From the NCBI RefSeq assembly GCF_022213065.1, contig NZ_JAKLJA010000001.1, forward strand, positions 310,001 through 374,000: a DNA stretch of 64,000 nt. The letters run 5' to 3'. Below, one piece after another: positions 1 through 8,116 of the stretch. Numbering within the stretch: the stretch's first letter is position 1; each line of letters starts with the position of its first letter. The notes below the pieces were generated by a model. The model was not told the DNA's origin, did not search any database, and worked only from the letters and a program-made list of their open reading frames with translations. Made by a program: the position numbers and the translations under genes. The DNA comes from Paraburkholderia tagetis. Lineage in GTDB: Bacteria; Pseudomonadota; Gammaproteobacteria; Burkholderiales; Burkholderiaceae.

Positions 1-999
1 CACCGCGTTCGCCATCGTGTCCACGAGCAGGCGCACGTTTACGAACTCGTTGGGGAAGAGCGTCTCGTCGTCGTTGGGCACGCTCGCGCGCAGCGTGACC
101 GTGCCGGTGGCCGTGGCCATCTGATTGCTGATCGCGTAGAGCATGCCGGCGGCGAGCGGTTTGGTGTTGTCGCTGCTATAGATCGTGACCGGCAGTTTCG
201 CACCGGCATTGACGCGTTGCAGCACACTGGAGAGCGAATTCTGCGGCACCGTGAATTGCACGGTGGTGGGCTTCATCTGCGTGATGACGGCGATGCCGGT
301 GGAACTCGACGCCGTCACATAGTTGCCCGGATCGACGAGACGCAGGCCCACGCGTCCGGACACCGGCGCCGTGATATGGCAGTAGATGAGATCGAGCTCG
401 AACTGCTTGATATTGGCGAGATCGGCTTTCACCGCAGCCTCGTCCTGGGCGACGAGGAACTTCTGGTCGGTGTAGGTCTGCTCGGCAACCGACTGCTTTT
501 CGTGGAGCAGCGTGTAGCGCGCGAGGTCGGCGCGCGCCTGCGCGAGCAAGGCGCGGTCCTTGGCGAGTTGCGCCTCGGCCTGCTCCTTGCTGATCTCGTA
601 CTGGCGCGGATCGATTTGCGCGAGGAACTGGCCTTTCACGACCTCCTGGCCCTCGCGATAGCCGACTTCGGTCAGGTAGCCGCTCAGTTGCGGCAGCACC
701 GTGACGGTGGCGACCGGCGTGACCGTGCCGAGCGCGTCGAGCGTCACCGGCATCGCGCCGAGCGTGGCGGGCGCAACGGTCACGACCTGCGCGACCGCGC
801 CGTGCTCGGGCTGCTTGCGGCGCAGCACGTGCACGATGACAAGCGCGATCAGTACCAGCACCACCAGCGCGAGGATCCAGCGGCCACGACGCTTGCGTGG
901 CGGTGGCGGTGGTGGCGGCGTCTCGGGCGCCTTGGGCGCGGGAGTGGAGGGCGGCGGCGGGGATTGTGGAGCAGCGGGGTGGTCAGGCGTGTCGCTCAT
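1..999 (-). CDS. mdtA: RND efflux periplasmic adaptor (MdtA/HlyD family), 3' end beyond window
   Basis: Membrane-fusion subunit that links an inner-membrane RND pump to an outer-membrane channel. About 333 residues are visible. A proline-rich cytosolic tail (residues 9-34) and a basic stretch precede one membrane anchor (about 41-59). The lipoyl/hairpin region follows, with VLPQLSGYLTEVGYREGQ, then QFLAQIDPRQYEI and the motif DLIYCHITAPVSGRVGLR. These match MdtA closely. The start ATG at 999 has GGGAGA upstream. The C-terminus and the expected pump genes lie left of the window. The long plus-strand open frames here are antisense shadows. Family assignment is firm; the transported drugs are unknown. 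Confidence 0.9.
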   Translation of the reverse strand, partial: MSDTPDHPAAPQSPPPPSTPAPKAPETPPPPPPPRKRRGRWILALVVLVLIALVIVHVLRRKQPEHGAVAQVVTVAPATLGAMPVTLDALGTVTPVATVTVLPQLSGYLTEVGYREGQEVVKGQFLAQIDPRQYEISKEQAEAQLAKDRALLAQARADLARYTLLHEKQSVAEQTYTDQKFLVAQDEAAVKADLANIKQFELDLIYCHITAPVSGRVGLRLVDPGNYVTASSSTGIAVITQMKPTTVQFTVPQNSLSSVLQRVNAGAKLPVTIYSSDNTKPLAAGMLYAISNQMATATGTVTLRASVPNDDETLFPNEFVNVRLLVDTMANAV

Positions 1000-1361
1000 G
1001 CCAGTCTCCCGGAGGTGCCGACGAGATAGGCATCGCGCGCGCTCGCGCGGTTGCCGGGGCCATGTGCGGAACAGCGCGGTTGGGCTGCGATGGCGCCGTG
1101 CCGGTTGTCGTCGGTACGCATACGTGTGCTCGTGGTTGTTGTTTGTCGCCGGAGCTGGGCGCCGCGCCTTCGCCATCCCGCTGCGAGGGCCGGACCGCAA
1201 AGCCTCGAAGGTTGCAGTCTAACTAACTCGCGCGCTAATTTTTGAATGTCAGGTAGTTGAAAGATTTATCCGCATTACAAGGGGCGGATTTGGTTGTCCG
1301 GCATGACGCGACCGGCCGCGGGCGACCGGCAGCGGGCGACCGGCGGGCTAGTGCGGAGGCG
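1000..1361. other. Intergenic region upstream of the efflux adaptor
   Basis: 362 bases between two minus-strand genes. It should carry the efflux promoter. TAACTAACT near 1220 resembles one half of the palindrome found at 11589-11602, a type of site often bound by TetR repressors, but only one half is present. Open frames on the plus strand have no ribosome site or recognisable product. Confidence 0.4.
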
Positions 1362-1835
1362 TTATTCCGCTGTGCCCGCATAAGCCGCTCTCAGCGCGGC
1401 AACATCGAACTTCACCATCGACATCATGGCGTTGGCCACGCGAGCAGCCTTGACCGGGTCGGAGTCGGCCATCATGCGCAAGAGGTCGTCCGGAACGATC
1501 TGCCACGCAACGCCGAAGCGGTCTTTCAACCAGCCGCACTGGAGCGGCGCGCCGCCGCCTTCGAGCAACGCGTTCCAGTAACGGTCGAGCTCGGCTTGAT
1601 CGGCGCAGCTAACCAGGAGCGAGACCGCGAGGTTGAACGCATCGGGCTGCCCGGAGCTCATGGCAAAGAACGGCTGCCCAAAGAGTTCGAAATCGACGAC
1701 CTTGGTGTCGCCGGCGCTCGGCACCGGCGTGATTCGAACGATGCGCGAATCAGGGAAGATTTTCGTGTAAAACGTGGCGGCTTCTTCAGCCTCGGTGGAA
1801 TACCAGAGAAACGGCGTGATCTTTTGAATCGTCAT
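1362..1835 (-). CDS. VOC family protein (PhnB / 3-dmu-9_3-mt type)
   Basis: A 157-residue protein of the vicinal-oxygen-chelate fold, subgroup often annotated as PhnB-like or 3-demethylubiquinone methyltransferase-like. It begins MTIQKITPFLWY and carries the typical segments ATFYTKIFPDSRI, FELFGQPFFAMSSG and CGWLKDRFGVAWQIVP. The chosen ATG at 1835 has AGGAG eight bases upstream; a longer frame reaches 1928 but lacks a ribosome site and the extra residues look non-native. Substrate is unknown; members bind or modify small molecules. No operon partner is evident. Confidence 0.85.
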   Translation of the reverse strand: MTIQKITPFLWYSTEAEEAATFYTKIFPDSRIVRITPVPSAGDTKVVDFELFGQPFFAMSSGQPDAFNLAVSLLVSCADQAELDRYWNALLEGGGAPLQCGWLKDRFGVAWQIVPDDLLRMMADSDPVKAARVANAMMSMVKFDVAALRAAYAGTAE

Positions 1836-2143
1836 TGCACATCTCCTGTTAGTGTCGGCACAGCGCACGTTGCGCACGTCGCGCACGTCGCCATCGATGC
1901 GACAAATGCAGACTACCAAAATAGACATGCTGCGCGAAAAAGTCTCTCCTTTTTGCGTAATCCGGTCATGTGGTACGACCCCGACGCGTGGCTCAATCGT
2001 TCTCGCCCGGCGTGCAGCATTCGCGTTTCACGAGATTCACGAGCCAGTCGGCGAATACCTGAAAGCGGCGGTCGCCATCGACCCTTGAAACAAGGCAGAA
2101 CGTTTACCTAAATTACCAATCACCGGACTGCGAAGAGGTCAAC
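1836..2143. other. Intergenic region with LysR remnant and composition boundary
   Basis: Holds the promoter side of the VOC gene, a short repeat of GTTGCGCACGTCGCGCACGTCGC type near 1869-1890 (imperfect duplication of GCACGTCGC), the LysR stump, and from about 2090 the start of AT-richer DNA leading into the toxin gene. No other gene is supported. Confidence 0.5.
1993..2091 (-). pseudogene. LysR-family regulator, C-terminal stump
   Basis: The minus strand reads VDGDRRFQVFADWLVNLVK and ends ten codons later at a TGA (1993-1995). This is the usual ending of GcvA-type LysR regulators (RFQxFxDWL). Upstream in the same frame the similarity ends near 2090 and a stop follows within a few codons, exactly where base composition drops. 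About 29 residues survive of a normal ~300. I read this as a regulator gene cut by acquisition of the adjoining low-GC DNA. Identification from so short a piece is an inference. Confidence 0.55.
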
Positions 2144-2614
2144 ATGCATTTCAGTGAGCGAACCTTTAAGGACGCCCTTGGGGCAACGGTTATACAGAGC
2201 CGCCTGGGATTTTCGCAAGGTAGGCAAGGATACGAAAAGCGCTTGTTCCCGGGCATCGAAGTGGGGTTAGCTGGCTGGCAGAGATCGCATAGTCAAGGTG
2301 GCGGCACAGGCTTTGAAAGCCCCCATGCTATTCGCTACGCCCCGGAGGAAGTAAATCAGCAGTTTCAGCGATCGGGTATAGAGCGATATCTCAGGGAGCT
2401 TGTTGCGTTAAAACCGTTGGACACGGAGCTTTGGCTCACGACGGTGACAGCGACGCATCCTCGAACCCTTCGGCTCAAGGAAATTCAATACCGTGTGGAC
2501 AGCGTCAAGAATGGTTTGTCTCGTAGGGTGTTTGAGGCAAACATCGAGATTTCGGATCAACGGAATAACCCGAAAGTGATCATCCACGCTACCCCATTCG
2601 TAAAGACATTTTAA
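2144..2614 (+). CDS. Orphan polymorphic toxin type 4-like domain protein
   Basis: A 156-residue protein. Its core (WQRSHSQGGGTGFESP, IRYAPEEVNQQFQRSGIE, ATHPRTLRLKEIQYRVD, NNPKVIIHATPF) matches my memory of the 'polymorphic toxin type 4' C-terminal domain normally found at the end of Rhs, MafB or contact-dependent toxins. Here it stands alone, without a delivery domain or signal peptide. GC content is about 50 percent, far below its neighbours, so horizontal transfer is likely. GAAGAGG precedes the ATG. No gene that looks like an immunity partner is adjacent. The activity of this domain is not established to my knowledge. It could be a free toxin, a relic of a larger toxin, or a domesticated protein. 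Confidence 0.7.
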   Translation: MHFSERTFKDALGATVIQSRLGFSQGRQGYEKRLFPGIEVGLAGWQRSHSQGGGTGFESPHAIRYAPEEVNQQFQRSGIERYLRELVALKPLDTELWLTTVTATHPRTLRLKEIQYRVDSVKNGLSRRVFEANIEISDQRNNPKVIIHATPFVKTF

Positions 2615-2641
2615 GGCACCCGAGTTAAAAACCCGGGTGCC
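2615..2641. terminator. Bidirectional hairpin between toxin gene and ilvD
   Basis: GGCACCCG (2615-2622) pairs perfectly with CGGGTGCC (2634-2641) around an 11-base A-rich loop. It sits between two convergent genes, one base after the toxin stop and ten bases before the ilvD stop. There is no strong T-run, so efficiency is uncertain. Confidence 0.6.
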
Positions 2642-2650
2642 AACCCAACC

Positions 2651-4510
2651 TCAATCCTCAAGCAACGACAGATCCCGCACCGCGCCCTTATCCGCCGACA
2701 TCACGAGCTTCGCATAAGCCTTGAGCGCAGCCGACACCTTGCGCGGACGCGCCTTCGCCGGCTTCCACCCCTTGGCGTTCTGCTCGTCGCGACGGCGCGC
2801 GAGTTCCTCATCGGACACGAGCACGTTAATCGTGCGATTCGGAATATCGATGCGAATCTTGTCGCCATCGCGCACGAGGCCGATCGCGCCGCCCGCCGCC
2901 GCTTCAGGCGAGCAGTGGCCGATGGAAAGCCCCGACGTCCCGCCCGAGAACCGCCCATCGGTCAGCAGCGCACAAGCCTTGCCCAGGCCCTTCGACTTGA
3001 TATAGCTCGTGGGGTAAAGCATCTCCTGCATACCCGGGCCGCCCTTGGGGCCTTCGTAACGCACGATCACCACGTCGCCGGCCTTGACCTTGTCGGCGAG
3101 GATGTTTTCCACCGCTTCGTCCTGTGACTCGGTCACGTGCGCCGTACCCTCGAACACGAGGATGCTGTCGTCCACGCCGGCGGTCTTCACCACGCAGCCG
3201 TCGAGCGCGATATTGCCCTTGAGCACCGCCAGACCGCCTTCCTTGGAGAACGCGTGCTCGTTCGAGCGGATGCAGCCTTCAGCGCGATCGAGATCGAGGC
3301 TCGGCCAGCGCGTGTTCTGGCTGAACGCCACCTGCGTCGGGACGCCGGCGGGGCCTGCCATGTAGAACGTCTTGACCGCATCGTCCTGGGTGCGAACGAT
3401 ATCCCACTGGTCCAGCGCATGCTTGAGCGAGGGCGCGTGCACGGTCGGCACGTCGGTGTGCAGCTTGCCGGCGCGATCGAGTTCGCCGAGGATCGCCATG
3501 ATGCCGCCCGCGCGGTGCACGTCTTCGATGTGGTACTTGTTGGTGTTGGGCGCCACCTTGCACAGTTGCGGCACGGCGCGCGAGAGGCGGTCGATGTCGT
3601 CCATGCCGAACTCGATGCCCGCTTCCTGCGCGATAGCCAGCAGGTGCAGGATCGTGTTGGTCGAGCCGCCCATGGCGATATCGAGCGTCATGGCGTTTTC
3701 AAATGCCTTGAAGCCCATCGAGCGCGGTAGCACGCTTTGGTCTTCCTGCTCGTAGTACTGGCGCGCGAGTTCGACGATGCGGTGGCCGGCGCGCTTGAAA
3801 AGCTGCTCGCGGTCCGCGTGCGTGGCCACCACCGTGCCGTTGCCGGGCAGCGAGAGGCCCAGCGCTTCGGTCAGGCAGTTCATCGAATTGGCGGTGAACA
3901 TGCCCGAGCACGAACCGCAGGTCGGGCAGGCGGAGCGTTCTACTTCGGCCACTTCGGCGTCCGAGTACTTGCTGTCCGCTGCGATCACCATGGCGTCGAT
4001 CAGGTCGAGCTTCTTGACTTCGATGGCCTTGGTGACGGGATTGGCGAGGCGCGTCTTGCCGGCTTCCATCGGGCCGCCGGAGACGAAGATCACGGGGATG
4101 TTCAGGCGCATGGCGGCCATCAGCATGCCCGGGGTGATCTTGTCGCAGTTGGAGATGCACACCATGGCGTCGGCGCAGTGCGCGTTGACCATGTATTCCA
4201 CGGAGTCCGCGATGATGTCGCGGCTCGGCAGCGAATACAGCATGCCGTCGTGGCCCATGGCGATGCCGTCGTCCACGGCGATGGTGTTGAATTCCTTGGC
4301 CACGCCGCCCGCGGCTTCGATTTCGCGCGCAACGAGTTGGCCGAGGTCCTTCAGGTGGACGTGGCCGGGCACGAACTGGGTGAACGAGTTGACCACCGCG
4401 ATGATCGGCTTGGAAAAGTCGTCGTCTTTCATGCCGGTGGCGCGCCACAGGGAGCGCGCACCTGCCATGTTGCGGCCGGCGGTGGAGGTTTTGGAACGGT
4501 ATGCGGGCAT
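2651..4510 (-). CDS. ilvD: Dihydroxy-acid dehydratase
   Basis: Converts 2,3-dihydroxy-isovalerate and -methylvalerate to 2-keto acids in valine, isoleucine and pantothenate synthesis; cytosolic Fe-S enzyme. 619 residues, the normal length. Cluster and metal segments are visible: [60 protein letters not shown] and the C-terminal [14 protein letters not shown]. Start ATG at 4510 gives the conserved [19 protein letters not shown] opening. The next gene downstream is the unrelated toxin island; a LysR gene, of which a stump remains, may once have neighboured it. Confidence 0.97.
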   Translation of the reverse strand: MPAYRSKTSTAGRNMAGARSLWRATGMKDDDFSKPIIAVVNSFTQFVPGHVHLKDLGQLVAREIEAAGGVAKEFNTIAVDDGIAMGHDGMLYSLPSRDIIADSVEYMVNAHCADAMVCISNCDKITPGMLMAAMRLNIPVIFVSGGPMEAGKTRLANPVTKAIEVKKLDLIDAMVIAADSKYSDAEVAEVERSACPTCGSCSGMFTANSMNCLTEALGLSLPGNGTVVATHADREQLFKRAGHRIVELARQYYEQEDQSVLPRSMGFKAFENAMTLDIAMGGSTNTILHLLAIAQEAGIEFGMDDIDRLSRAVPQLCKVAPNTNKYHIEDVHRAGGIMAILGELDRAGKLHTDVPTVHAPSLKHALDQWDIVRTQDDAVKTFYMAGPAGVPTQVAFSQNTRWPSLDLDRAEGCIRSNEHAFSKEGGLAVLKGNIALDGCVVKTAGVDDSILVFEGTAHVTESQDEAVENILADKVKAGDVVIVRYEGPKGGPGMQEMLYPTSYIKSKGLGKACALLTDGRFSGGTSGLSIGHCSPEAAAGGAIGLVRDGDKIRIDIPNRTINVLVSDEELARRRDEQNAKGWKPAKARPRKVSAALKAYAKLVMSADKGAVRDLSLLED

Positions 4511-4730
4511 TGTGGTTGCTTGAGAGTGATGGCGAAAAGGTAGCGGGCCGCGGGATTGAAGGCCCCCTGAGCCCGTGCGAACAACCTCTTGAGCTGCACT
4601 CTGGGCAAACGCGGATTATCCCACACCGCCAGGACCGGCGCGCCGCCGCCGGGGTTTGCGGCGTTTCCGGCGCTTGGGCTATTTCACGCGAGCCGATCCG
4701 GGTTCTTTCGCAATCGTCGATGAATAAAAA

Positions 4731-4755
4731 AACCGCACGCGGATGGCGTGCGGTT
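4731..4755 (-). terminator. Rho-independent terminator of the first porin
   Basis: AACCGCACGC (4731-4740) pairs with GCGTGCGGTT (4746-4755) around a 5-base loop. Read on the minus strand the stem is followed by a run of six to seven T. It lies 75 bases after the porin stop. Confidence 0.85.
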
Positions 4756-4829
4756 CGTGCCGGTCTTGCCGATCGCGCCGAGCAATCAAAGCGCAATCAA
4801 AGCGCAATCGGAGCGCAGGCAGCGCGCAA

Positions 4830-5927
4830 TCAGAAGATATTGCGCAGGCCGACGGCAACGCCGGTCTGGTTGTTGCGGCCCGGGAAGTCGGCGCGTGCCG
4901 CTCCCGTGCCACGCGTGAAGTCGACCGTGCTATAGACTTCGGTGCGCTTGGAGAGCGCATATTCGGCCAGCAGGACCGCCGTGTAGCGCACGCTGGTGCT
5001 CAGCGTTGCGCCATCCGCGTTCAATGCGTTGCGGGCGTGGTCGTAGTAGTAGGCGGCCGTCAGCGTCAGCGGCGAGGTGACCTGCCACACGGCGCCGGCG
5101 TAGAAGCCGTTGTCGATGCGGTTGGTCTTCGTCACGGGCGCCGCGAAGTTGGCAGCCGGCGAGCCCGTCGCGGCCATGTACATGTCGACGATGCCGGTGT
5201 TGTCCTGGCCCCACAGCCAGCCGGCCATCGCCTTGACGGGGCCGATCTGGTAGACGCCGCTCACGTTCACGACGCGGTACTTGTTGTTGTGCAGGTCGCT
5301 GTTCTGCTGGTAGCCGGCGTCGAGCGAGGCCGGGCCGAAGGTGTACGACGCCGTGAAGCCGTACATGTTGTTCGCGCCGGTGCTGCCCGGCACACCGCCG
5401 AAGCTGTACATGCCTTCGACTTCCAGGCCGCCGAACGTGCCGTCGTACTTGACCGAGTTGTTCTGGCGCAGGCCATAGCCGAGCGCGCCCGGCAGCCAGC
5501 CATCCTGGTCGAAGTTGCCGACCGTCAGCGGGTCATAGACGTTGCCGAGCTGGTCGAACAGCGGCGTGTTCTGGCGGCCGAACGTCAGCGTGCCATATTG
5601 CTTGCTCTGCAGGCCGACATAGGCCATCCGGTTGAACAGCGTATTCGTGCTGGCCATCTGGCCGTTCCAGAGGTTGAAGCCGCTTTCGAGGCGGAACACG
5701 GTCGAGAGGCCGCCGCCCAGGTCTTCGGAGCCCTTCAGGCCCCAGCGGCTGCCGGTGATCGGGCCGACGCCCATTTGCACTTCGCTGTCGTTCTTGGCGT
5801 TGGCGTTCGTCAGGTAGCGCACGCTGGTGTCGACGATGCCGTACAGCGTGACCGAGCTTTGCGCGAATGCCGATTGCGCCGAAATGGCGAGCAGGGCGGC
5901 GCCGAGCGTCGCGGTGGTCTTTTTCAT
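4830..5927 (-). CDS. Gram-negative trimeric porin (OmpC/Omp38 type)
   Basis: Outer-membrane general diffusion channel, 365 residues. Signal peptide MKKTTATLGAALLAISAQSAFA with cleavage before QSSVTLYG, the usual first strand. The frame ends in LRNIF with the terminal Phe needed for BAM-dependent assembly. Other family marks are GSRWGLKGSEDLGGG, the FxLESGF strand and GRQNTPLFDQLG. ATG at 5927 follows GGGGA. Single gene with its own terminator. Pore preference cannot be read from sequence. Confidence 0.95.
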   Translation of the reverse strand: MKKTTATLGAALLAISAQSAFAQSSVTLYGIVDTSVRYLTNANAKNDSEVQMGVGPITGSRWGLKGSEDLGGGLSTVFRLESGFNLWNGQMASTNTLFNRMAYVGLQSKQYGTLTFGRQNTPLFDQLGNVYDPLTVGNFDQDGWLPGALGYGLRQNNSVKYDGTFGGLEVEGMYSFGGVPGSTGANNMYGFTASYTFGPASLDAGYQQNSDLHNNKYRVVNVSGVYQIGPVKAMAGWLWGQDNTGIVDMYMAATGSPAANFAAPVTKTNRIDNGFYAGAVWQVTSPLTLTAAYYYDHARNALNADGATLSTSVRYTAVLLAEYALSKRTEVYSTVDFTRGTGAARADFPGRNNQTGVAVGLRNIF

Positions 5928-6261
5928 GTGATCCCCATTTTTAGTCGTTTGGCCGGCGTCGCGAGGGTGCGGACGCGGGCATCATTTCCGGATATGTCCC
6001 GATGCGTGGACGGAGTCCCGCACGAAAGTGGCGATAATATTTCTGATCGTTAATTGTTCTGCAACAAATTTATCGTGGTGTCGCACGGGTGCAACATTGG
6101 TTGACGTCGCCGGAAATGCGCGCTTAATTCGAATACGGCATCGGGGTTGAGCGCGGCCCGCACGATTCTTGCCGCGGGCGCTTACGTGTTATACCTTTTT
6201 AATAACACCGCCACGAACGCGGCTATCGACTAAAACTATCTACGGAATCGACACTTCGGTC
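5928..6261. other. Divergent promoter region, porin / J-domain protein
   Basis: 334 bases between divergent starts. The middle (about 6035-6100) is AT-rich, with ATAATATTTCTGATCG and TTAATTGTTCTGCAAC, and probably holds the porin promoter. I cannot fix -35/-10 boxes or a regulator site with confidence. Confidence 0.4.
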
Positions 6262-7458
6262 ATGCCAGCCCCCGACCCGAGGACCCGAGAAGACTACGAC
6301 CGCCTCTATTACCGGCTCGATCTCGAGCCCGGCGCCAGTGCGGCCGACATCAAGCACAACTACCGACAGCTCGCGCAGATTTTCCATCCCGACAAGTGGC
6401 GGCATCCGAGCCCCGCGTCGCTGCATTGGGCCTCCGAGCAGTTCAAGAAAATCAAGGAAGCGCGCGAGGTGCTGGAGGCGTACTGGTCCGTGCACGACGC
6501 GCCGCCCGCGAGCCGCGTGGCGCAGAGCGATGCGCAACTCGCCCGCGTGCGTGAGCAGATGCGCGAACTGCAATTGCGTCGCGAGCGCTTGAGCGTCGAG
6601 CTCGACGCGCTGCAAAACGCGAAGCTGCGCGGCCTTGCCGAGTTCGCGCGCATGCAGACCGAGCGCGAACGCGTGATTGGCGAACTCGTGCGACTGCGCG
6701 AGGAAGCCGCGCGCGAACGCGCAAGTGCCGCAGCGCGGCGCGAGCAGGAGCAGGCATGCGCCGGACAGGCTCAGGCAGCCGCCTCCGTCAATCGTGCAAA
6801 CGGGAATGGAAACGCGCACGATGCGGATCTCGCGCTGCGCGAACGGCACCCCACGCGCGATTTCTTTTTCTCGCGTTTCGACGACCCCGCACGCGGCTGG
6901 CTGATGACGTTGAGCGGTATCGTCGTGATGTGCATTGTCGTCTTTGTGGTGGCGCACAAGATCGTCTTCAGCGTGTTCGACGCGGCGGGCTCGTGGCGCG
7001 GGCTCGGCGACGCCTTGCAGGCGCTTTTGATTGCGGCGGGCGTGGTGCTGATGGGCGGTTTTGCCTGGGCGCAGCGGACCTTCTATCGAGCCGACCGCGC
7101 GGGGCGCGAGCATGGCATGCCGCTGCCCGTGCATGAAACGTGGGAGCGCGTGGGCGCCGCGCTGCGCGGCACGGGCCGACATGGCGCCGAATGGCGCATC
7201 GAGACCGCCGAGCACTTGCCGGGAGACGCGGGCTTCGAACTACGCGCGGTCCTGCGCTACTCGGCGGCGCGCCCGGGCGCGGGCGAAGCGCATCAAGCCG
7301 TGACGTTCCGCTGCCGCGCGTATGCCGTGAGCGCGGGTGAGACGCGCATCGCCTGGGGATTCGGTGTGCAGGCGCCTACGTGGTGGCTCTTGCCGGCGGC
7401 GAAGGTCGTGCGCGATTTGCGTAGACGGATCGAGACGGATCTCGGGGTGCGCTTTTGA
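6262..7458 (+). CDS. Membrane-anchored J-domain protein
   Basis: 398 residues. An N-terminal J domain (residues about 10-75) carries the HPD motif at 42-44 in FHPDKW, the DnaK-stimulating signature. It is followed by a long charged coiled coil (about 88-165), two membrane helices (about 213-231 and 251-270) and a C-terminal soluble domain of about 120 residues that I do not recognise. Topology suggests both ends in the cytosol with a short periplasmic loop. No Gly/Phe or zinc domain, so it is not DnaJ itself; probably a specialised co-chaperone at the membrane. The ATG at 6262 puts the J domain at the normal distance; a frame extension to 6169 looks non-coding. Confidence 0.8.
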   Translation: MPAPDPRTREDYDRLYYRLDLEPGASAADIKHNYRQLAQIFHPDKWRHPSPASLHWASEQFKKIKEAREVLEAYWSVHDAPPASRVAQSDAQLARVREQMRELQLRRERLSVELDALQNAKLRGLAEFARMQTERERVIGELVRLREEAARERASAAARREQEQACAGQAQAAASVNRANGNGNAHDADLALRERHPTRDFFFSRFDDPARGWLMTLSGIVVMCIVVFVVAHKIVFSVFDAAGSWRGLGDALQALLIAAGVVLMGGFAWAQRTFYRADRAGREHGMPLPVHETWERVGAALRGTGRHGAEWRIETAEHLPGDAGFELRAVLRYSAARPGAGEAHQAVTFRCRAYAVSAGETRIAWGFGVQAPTWWLLPAAKVVRDLRRRIETDLGVRF

Positions 7459-7500
7459 GTGAGTTTTTGAAGAGTTAGCGCAAATCGGGGGCCTTGGTTT

Positions 7501-8068
7501 TGTCGCGTTTCCTTGTTTTCGTGTCGGTCTATTAGCGTTGCCCCTGTGCGGGGCGGCACCTACTTTTCTTTGCAGCCGCAAAGAAAAGTAGGCAAAAGAA
7601 AGCGGCTCAAACCGCTAGTATGACGCCGTCCACCACTCGCCTGTGATCGAAGTGGTTCCGGGGCATCCGTCACCTCGCACATTCAACGTTAGTGACAAAG
7701 GAGTCATTCATCCCGCTGCTCGCTACGCGCGCAGCGGTCGGGTATGCATGGGAAACCAGGCGTGCTGCCTGGGTACTCGAATGCGCATGCACTGCATCGA
7801 TTCGTATGCATTCCTCTGGTTTTGGGTTATGCCCCACGGCGCGCGTAGCGCCGCCGGAGGAATGAGTCCTTAGTCACTCTGTTGTACGGCGCGTGGTGGC
7901 AGACGCTCCGGAACCGCTCCGATTACGGGCAAGTGGTGGACGGCGTCACACTGGCGGTGTGAGCGGCTTTCTTTTGCCTACTTTTCTTTGCCGCTGCAAA
8001 GAAAAGTAGGTGCCGCCCCGCACAGGGGCAACGCTAATAGACCGACATGAAAACAAGGAAACGCGACA
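7501..8068. repeat. 568-bp imperfect palindrome (Burkholderiaceae-type intergenic repeat)
   Basis: Bases 7501-7785 and 7786-8068 are inverted copies of one another. Outer 140 bases match almost base for base (for example GTCGGTCTATTAGCGTTGCC and its complement at both ends); similarity weakens but continues toward the centre, through GACGCCGTCCACCACT, AGTGACAAAGGAGTCATTC and GCTACGCGCGC. Each arm also contains its own hairpin, CTACTTTTCTTTGC paired with GCAAAGAAAAGTAG (7560-7591 and 7979-8010). I recall this element from many Paraburkholderia genomes. A 76-codon frame inside it has no ribosome site and is taken as spurious. It may terminate both flanking transcripts. Confidence 0.85.
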
Positions 8069-8116
8069 ACCCGTTCCCCACGAACAGACCTAAGCGGCCC
8101 TGCCTACGCGGCCCGC

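Noticed and set aside
7643..7873. 76-codon frame inside the large palindrome
   Set aside because: No ribosome site and it lies wholly in the repeat; frames of this kind recur with the element and are not supported as genes.
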